DNA from: an uncultured Porphyromonas sp.
GTDB taxonomy: Bacteria > Bacteroidota > Bacteroidia > Bacteroidales > Porphyromonadaceae
Assembly: GCA_947253195.1 (NCBI GenBank)
Contig: CAMXXM010000102.1
Coordinates: 1 to 5,728 of the forward strand
Length of the DNA stretch: 5,728 nt
Direction of reading: 5' to 3'
This document shows positions 1 through 5,728 of this stretch, piece by piece. Under the pieces are notes generated by a model, which saw only the letters and a list, made by a program, of their open reading frames with translations, had not been told where the DNA came from and searched no databases. Numbering within the stretch: the first letter of the stretch is position 1; the number at the start of each line of letters is the position of its first letter. The translations under genes and the position numbers were made by a program.

Positions 1-104
1 GTAAAGCCCAGCGTCACCGTCTTGTCAGGTGTGCCGGCTATCGTCAGTGGGGTACTGAGCAGCATGGCGAGCATCGCCATAAGGGGGAAAATTATTGATT
101 TCAT
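1..104 (-). CDS. N-terminus of an exported protein, cut by the left edge
   Basis: Reading leftward from the ATG at 104-102, the frame stays open to the window edge (34 complete codons). The product begins MKSIIFPLMAMLAMLLSTPL and continues TIAGTPDKTVTLGF. This is a textbook signal peptide: a lysine at residue 2, a hydrophobic core at about residues 4-20 rich in Leu, Met, Ala and Ile, then a small-residue region (TIAG) where signal peptidase I could cut after Ala23. There is no cysteine at the cleavage site, so a lipoprotein is not indicated. The mature protein would be periplasmic, surface-exposed or an outer-membrane protein, but too little remains to name a family. A promoter-like box lies about 30 nt upstream (135-142). 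The gene is transcribed divergently from the SprT-like gene. Confidence rests on the signal peptide, the open frame and the promoter. Confidence 0.62.
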   Translation of the reverse strand, partial: MKSIIFPLMAMLAMLLSTPLTIAGTPDKTVTLGF

Positions 105-130
105 AACGATGTTCTTGAAAGGTTATCGAA

Positions 131-160
131 TGGTCAAATATAAGCGAATATATGATACCA
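131..160. repeat. imperfect AT-rich inverted repeat in the divergent intergenic region
   Basis: The left arm (131-141, TGGTCAAATAT) can pair with the right arm (148-160, ATATATGATACCA) through about ten base pairs, with one mismatch and a two-base bulge, around a six-base centre. It covers the -7 box of the leftward promoter. This position would suit an operator or a small cruciform, but in such AT-rich DNA it may be chance. Confidence 0.25.
135..142 (-). promoter_or_regulatory. candidate promoter -7 box for the left-edge exported protein
   Basis: Read on the minus strand, these bases are TATATTTG, an exact match to the Bacteroidota sigma-ABfr -7 consensus TAnnTTTG. A TTG that could act as the -33 element lies at 167-165, 22 nt upstream. 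That is slightly longer than usual, so the -33 call is weak. Transcription would start near 128-131 and give a leader of roughly 25 nt before the ATG at 104. Confidence 0.42.
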
Positions 161-202
161 ATCTCAATGTTAGCAAAGAACACAATATAGTCTTCCTTTG
201 GG

Positions 203-210
203 TAACTTTG
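203..210 (+). promoter_or_regulatory. candidate promoter -7 box for the SprT-like gene
   Basis: TAACTTTG matches the Bacteroidota -7 consensus exactly and ends only four bases before the ATG at 215. With normal spacing, transcription would begin at or within a few bases of that ATG, giving a leaderless or nearly leaderless mRNA. No good TTTG element is visible at the usual -33 distance; the nearest TTTG (197-200) is too close. The TAA of the box is also the in-frame stop that closes the reading frame upstream of position 206. Confidence 0.42.
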
Positions 211-214
211 CAGT

Positions 215-862
215 ATGAGACCTACTACTGACTTCTTGGAGGAAAGATTTAGGGAGTTCAATCAGACTTACTTTGGAGATGCCCTACCCCCTATCCCCAT
301 CCTGCTTAGCGATGTCAAAAGCTACGCAGGCGTGTATGTCCACCATCGGCATACCACGAAAGTGCCCCCACACATTAAGATCAATGTCCGGATGGATCTT
401 GCACGCGAAGTATATGAGGACACACTGCTCCACGAGATGATCCACTACGCGATCGACCTCTCAGGCAAGCGTGATGATGCGCCCCACGGGACACTCTTTA
501 GGCAGATGATGCAGATGATCAATGAGAAAGGAGATCGCCACATAAGTATCTCTCACAGTCTCCCGAGAGGGACGACCGATCACATTGATCGCCATCCTCG
601 GTGGCATGTGGTTGCGGTACTAACTACCGCCCAAGGTCCTATGGTCAAGGTTTTGCCCCGGATCGCCCAACGCATCCGACGTTACTACGATGCCGTCATA
701 GAGTCTCCTGAGATAAGTGAGATCCGTTTATTCAGCACCCGAAACCCTTACTTCAATCGATTCCCGGTCTCCGGAGCCTTTACGGCCTACGTAGTGGACG
801 AAGAGGAGCTCATGAGCGAGCTCTCCGATGCTGCCCCCTTATCGGACGACCTGTGGAGATAA
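215..862 (+). CDS. SprT-like zinc metalloprotease domain protein
   Basis: This 215-residue protein has the SprT-family arrangement. An opening helix (FLEERFREFNQTYFG, residues 7-21) is followed by a strand region and then the zincin motif HEMIH at 73-77. His73 and His77 should bind zinc, and Glu74 should be the catalytic base. A third ligand, His91, lies in the following APHGTLF segment. The family includes eukaryotic SPRTN, which degrades DNA-protein crosslinks. Bacterial members are poorly characterised, so the substrate here is unknown. The C-terminal half (about 128-200) resembles the tail of Bacteroidota SprT-like proteins as I recall them. The whole protein contains no cysteine, so the Cys-type zinc ribbon of E. 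coli SprT is absent. No signal peptide is seen, so it is cytoplasmic. The ATG at 215 is the only sensible start: an in-frame TAA lies at 203-205 and the next Met is residue 60. There is no Shine-Dalgarno sequence. It converges on the ArgC-like gene with a 21-bp gap. Confidence 0.92.
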   Translation: MRPTTDFLEERFREFNQTYFGDALPPIPILLSDVKSYAGVYVHHRHTTKVPPHIKINVRMDLAREVYEDTLLHEMIHYAIDLSGKRDDAPHGTLFRQMMQMINEKGDRHISISHSLPRGTTDHIDRHPRWHVVAVLTTAQGPMVKVLPRIAQRIRRYYDAVIESPEISEIRLFSTRNPYFNRFPVSGAFTAYVVDEEELMSELSDAAPLSDDLWR

Positions 863-883
863 GCCGAGGAGGACTGTATCGGA

Positions 884-3510
<2,627 letters not shown>

Positions 3511-3532
3511 TCATCCTAATATTCGTGGGCGA

Positions 3533-3540
3533 CAAAGGTA
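3533..3540 (-). promoter_or_regulatory. candidate promoter -7 box between nadE and the ABC-F gene
   Basis: On the minus strand these bases read TACCTTTG, an exact TAnnTTTG match. The box starts directly after the nadE TGA (complement of 3541-3543). Transcription would begin near 3526-3529 and give a leader of about 23 nt before the ABC-F ATG. No convincing TTTG sits at -33, which would fall inside the nadE 3' end. If the box is real, the ABC-F/ArgC-like pair can be expressed independently of nadE. Confidence 0.42.
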
Positions 3541-5475
3541 TCAAAATTTGTCTATTTCATTCAGCCACATATCAGCCGAGGCATCGCTCGGCATACGCCA
3601 GCAGCCTCTCGGGGAGAGTGAGACCGCTCCCACCTTTGGTCCGTCGGGGCTACAGTTGCGCTTGAATTGCTGGGAGATGAAGCGCTTCACGAAGATCTTC
3701 ATCCACTCCTTGAGCTGCTCCTTCGTATAGTCGTCACCAAAGGCATTCTGAGCAAGGTAGAGGATCTTAGCCGGTGAATAGGCGCTGTAGATCATATGGA
3801 AGATAAAGAAGTCGTGTACCTCGTATGGCCCTATCAGATCCTCGGTACGCTGAGTGATCCGTCCCTCCTCGGGGGAGGTGGAGGTAAGCTCGGGCGAGAC
3901 CGGTGTCGCCACAATATCAAGCAAGACCTTCCTGAGCTCCGGCGACACATCCGGTTGCTCGGCGAGGTGAGTGACGATCATCTGTACGCTGGTCTTGGGG
4001 ATCGAAGCATTAACGCCATACATACTCATATGGTCGCCATTGTAGGTACACCAGCCAAGAGCCAGCTCCGAGAGATCTCCGGTACCGATGACGATGCCGC
4101 CCTCCATATTTGCCAGATCCATCAGTATCTGAGTCCGCTCGCGTGCCTGAGCATTCTCGTAGGTCGTGTCCTGTGTCGCTGCATCATGACCGATCAGCCG
4201 CAGGTGATCCATAGCTGCTGCGCTGATAGGTATCTCGCGACTATCAATATCTAGGAGCTCCATCAGCTTGTCCGCATTGGACTTTGTACGGTCGCTCGTT
4301 GCCTCAGCAGGCATCGTCACGCCGATGATCTGACGAGTTGAGAGCCCAAGTACCCTGCAGGCATGACGGCAGACGAGTAGCGCCAGCGTACTATCCAGAC
4401 CACCACTCACACCGATGACCATCTTCGGGTTGTCGAGGTGGCGAAGACGCTGCATGAGACCGGTCACCTGGATCTTAAATATCTCATCACTCCGCTCCTC
4501 AAGGTTCACTGTGCCTGGCATGAAAGGATTGCGCTCCACGGGACGTGTCATCACATAGTCGTCATCCTGCTCTGAGAGGTCAAAGGGGACGACAATGAGC
4601 TTCTCTGTCGCATACTTTGTAGCCGCAGTGCGGAAGGTGCTATTGAGCATCCGCTCAGTCCTGATGCGAGCGATGTCAATGTCGCTGACGATCAGCTTCT
4701 CACTCAGGTCAAAGCGCTCCATCTCTTTCAGGATCGTACCATTCTCCGCAATAAATGCCTTACCGGTGTAGACCAAGTCTGTCGAGCTCTCACCATGACC
4801 ACAGCTACTATAGACATATCCATTGATCGCCTGAGAGGAGAGCCCTGAGATCAGCGCACGGAGGTAGGAGTTCTTTCCGGCATTCTCATTACTTGCCGAG
4901 AGATTAAAGATAATGTGAGCCCCATGGAGCGACAGACGGACTCCGGGAGTGATCGGTGCCCACATATCCTCACAGATCTCCACTCCGATACCGACGTCCT
5001 TATGACGGAAGATCAGGTCGTGACCTATAGGAACCTCTTGGTCCCCAATCTCAATCGTCGAGTAGGCGAGTTCATAGGAGCTGGAGAACCAGCGCTTCTC
5101 CTGAAACTCCCTATAATTAGGCAGGAAAGTCTTCGGTATGGCACCTAAGATACGCCCGCCCTGTATGCCGACGGCCGCGTTGTAGAGCTTCTCCTCTGCC
5201 CTCAGAGGCATACCGACAAAGAAAAGGATGTCGGTGTTGGCAGTGCGATTGGCAAGCTCCAGCACCGCCTCCTCTGCCTGCTCCAGCAAGAAGGGCTGCA
5301 GCAGGAGGTCACCGGCCGTGTAGCCGGTGATCGACAGCTCAGGGAAGCCAAGGACCTCCACCTTTTGATCCACAGCACGTCTGACGAGATCTTCGATCCG
5401 ATCAATATTGTAGAAGCAGTCAGCGACACGCACAAAGGGAGCGGCAGCAGCCACCTTGATGTATCCGTATTTCAT
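3541..5475 (-). CDS. nadE: glutamine-dependent NAD+ synthetase
   Basis: This 644-residue two-domain enzyme catalyses the last step of NAD+ synthesis: nicotinate adenine dinucleotide + ATP + glutamine to NAD+. The N-terminal nitrilase-type glutaminase domain (about 1-285) has the complete Glu-Lys-Cys triad: Glu46 in FPELSITGY, Lys115 in PKTFLPNYREF and Cys168 in GVEICEDMWAP. It releases ammonia that is channelled to the synthetase domain (about 325-640). That domain carries the ATP pyrophosphatase loop SGGLDST (357-363), followed by GTGDLSELALGWCTYNGDH (464-482) and the NAD-synthetase C-terminal segment FKRNCSPDGPKVG (604-616). Length and domain order are those of the long glutamine-dependent class found in Bacteroidota and Mycobacterium tuberculosis, not the short ammonia-only form. 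No key residue is missing. The Met start fits the family, whose domain begins almost at once. There is no Shine-Dalgarno sequence, which is normal for this phylum. It is the first gene of the leftward block and has its own candidate promoter at 5544-5574. Confidence 0.97.
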   Translation of the reverse strand: MKYGYIKVAAAAPFVRVADCFYNIDRIEDLVRRAVDQKVEVLGFPELSITGYTAGDLLLQPFLLEQAEEAVLELANRTANTDILFFVGMPLRAEEKLYNAAVGIQGGRILGAIPKTFLPNYREFQEKRWFSSSYELAYSTIEIGDQEVPIGHDLIFRHKDVGIGVEICEDMWAPITPGVRLSLHGAHIIFNLSASNENAGKNSYLRALISGLSSQAINGYVYSSCGHGESSTDLVYTGKAFIAENGTILKEMERFDLSEKLIVSDIDIARIRTERMLNSTFRTAATKYATEKLIVVPFDLSEQDDDYVMTRPVERNPFMPGTVNLEERSDEIFKIQVTGLMQRLRHLDNPKMVIGVSGGLDSTLALLVCRHACRVLGLSTRQIIGVTMPAEATSDRTKSNADKLMELLDIDSREIPISAAAMDHLRLIGHDAATQDTTYENAQARERTQILMDLANMEGGIVIGTGDLSELALGWCTYNGDHMSMYGVNASIPKTSVQMIVTHLAEQPDVSPELRKVLLDIVATPVSPELTSTSPEEGRITQRTEDLIGPYEVHDFFIFHMIYSAYSPAKILYLAQNAFGDDYTKEQLKEWMKIFVKRFISQQFKRNCSPDGPKVGAVSLSPRGCWRMPSDASADMWLNEIDKF

Positions 5476-5504
5476 AAACTTAATATAGGTGAGTAGTGAG
5501 TGAG

Positions 5505-5514
5505 ACCGATCGGT
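5505..5514. promoter_or_regulatory. 10-bp perfect palindrome in the nadE leader
   Basis: ACCGATCGGT is a perfect palindrome about 30 bases downstream of the predicted nadE transcription start and 30 bases before the ATG. Its arms are too short for a stable RNA hairpin, so a DNA-binding site is the more natural reading. GAGACC (5502-5507) overlaps it and can alternatively pair with GGTCTC at 5530-5535. It does not resemble the NrtR or NadR sites that I know. Chance is possible. Confidence 0.22.
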
Positions 5515-5543
5515 TAAGCTTTGAGTGTAGGTCTCTTCCTCGT

Positions 5544-5574
5544 CAAAGTTACCCCTTTACTCTCACTTCCCCAA
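5544..5574 (-). promoter_or_regulatory. candidate nadE promoter
   Basis: On the minus strand the -7 box TAACTTTG (5551-5544) matches the Bacteroidota consensus TAnnTTTG exactly. A TTG (5574-5572) lies 20 nt upstream, close to the usual -33 spacing. This is the only promoter in the window with both elements well placed. Transcription would start near 5537-5540 and leave a leader of about 63 nt. Confidence 0.55.
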
Positions 5575-5605
5575 GTCCTCAAGGAACCCTCAATTCCACA
5601 GCCTA

Positions 5606-5613
5606 TAGATTTG
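5606..5613 (+). promoter_or_regulatory. possible rightward promoter -7 box
   Basis: TAGATTTG matches TAnnTTTG on the plus strand and points toward the right edge, where no gene is visible within the window. No clear -33 element is seen. It may serve a gene beyond 5728 that is now separated from it by the putative insertion-sequence end, or it may be chance. Confidence 0.22.
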
Positions 5614-5674
5614 TTGACTTTGTCGGGTACTTATTGATTGTTTTTTCTTACGTCCCGACTTTCTAGCAGACCAA

Positions 5675-5728
5675 TGTCTTACCCTGAAATAGGTTGACAC
5701 CTGAGGAGGGTTGAGACAGCCAGAATGG
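5675..5728 (+). mobile_element. possible left end of an insertion sequence (IS3-like), cut by the right edge
   Basis: From the TG at 5675 the sequence reads TGTCTTACCCTGAAATAGG and continues TTGACACC. From memory this resembles terminal repeats of Bacteroidota IS3-family elements, which begin with TG. GGTTGACAC (5692-5700) recurs as GGTTGAGAC (5709-5717), as subterminal transposase-binding repeats often do. A GAGGAGGG (5703-5710) precedes an ATG at 5725, about 50 bp from the supposed tip, where an IS3 orfA could start. The element's body is outside the window, so this is tentative. Confidence 0.25.

Larger units (their letters stand above)
5476..5728. other. non-coding region upstream of nadE to the right edge
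   Basis: No complete gene is supported in these 253 bases, and short frames on both strands are stopped quickly. From left to right the region contains the nadE leader with a 10-bp palindrome (5505-5514), the candidate nadE promoter (5544-5574), a rightward TAGATTTG box (5606-5613), a run of six T (5641-5646) with no hairpin before it, and a possible insertion-sequence end (5675-5728). No tRNA or riboswitch-like structure was recognised. Confidence 0.7.

Noticed and set aside
22..231. Small plus-strand frame across the divergent intergenic region
   Set aside because: It runs antisense to the signal-peptide gene, crosses both promoter boxes and overlaps the SprT-like start; no family resemblance.
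25..261. Minus-strand 78-codon frame overlapping the SprT-like start
   Set aside because: It runs through the AT-rich intergenic region and opposite the SprT-like start. The signal-peptide frame beginning at 104 is a better leftward gene.
808..817. Perfect palindrome GCTCATGAGC near the end of the SprT-like gene
   Set aside because: It lies in coding sequence for an EELMSEL stretch and is explained by codon choice; no other sign of a regulatory site.
838..883. Terminator between the convergent SprT-like and ArgC-like genes
   Set aside because: Only a six-pair stem (CTTATC 838-843 with GATAAG 858-863) with a 14-base loop and no T run on either strand; too weak to call.
3796..4254. Plus-strand frame of 152 codons inside nadE
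   Set aside because: Antisense shadow of the conserved NAD synthetase domain; no domain or start signal.

Overview
This window of about 5.7 kb looks like ordinary chromosomal sequence from a Bacteroidota bacterium. A Porphyromonas-like organism of middling G+C is the most likely source. Three things support this. The SprT-like, ArgC-like and ABC-F proteins match Bacteroidales versions of these families as I remember them. There are few Shine-Dalgarno sequences. Exact copies of the Bacteroidota -7 promoter box (TAnnTTTG) stand in front of the transcription starts. The genus is inference and was not tested by any search.

Layout from left to right. At positions 1-104 the minus strand carries the first ~34 codons of a gene that runs off the left edge, and they encode a clear signal peptide. 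A divergent intergenic region (105-214) holds one candidate promoter for each direction. On the plus strand, 215-862 encodes a SprT-like zinc metalloprotease. It converges, with only a 21-bp gap, on a leftward block of three genes. In transcription order these are a glutamine-dependent NAD+ synthetase (nadE, 5475-3541), a YbiT-type ABC-F ATPase (3504-1861) and an ArgC-like reductase (1864-884). The ABC-F and ArgC-like frames overlap by four bases (ATGA), so their translation is probably coupled. nadE and the ABC-F gene are 37 nt apart, but a perfect -7 box sits directly after the nadE stop codon, so the ABC-F/ArgC-like pair may be a separate transcript. Positions 5476-5728 hold no complete gene. 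They contain the nadE promoter and leader and, at the far right, what may be the end of an insertion sequence.

Most of the content is housekeeping: NAD synthesis, a ribosome-associated ATPase and a protease-like protein. The unusual part is the ABC-F/ArgC-like pair. The ArgC-like protein keeps the whole fold and the cofactor-binding motifs, but the catalytic cysteine is serine and the HxH active-site motif is altered, so the textbook reaction is doubtful. The ABC-F protein has lost Walker A, the Q-loop and the catalytic glutamate in its second domain and has a degenerate signature in its first. The losses complement each other and would leave one composite ATP site intact and one dead. I see no CRISPR array, tRNA, rRNA or recognisable defence system.
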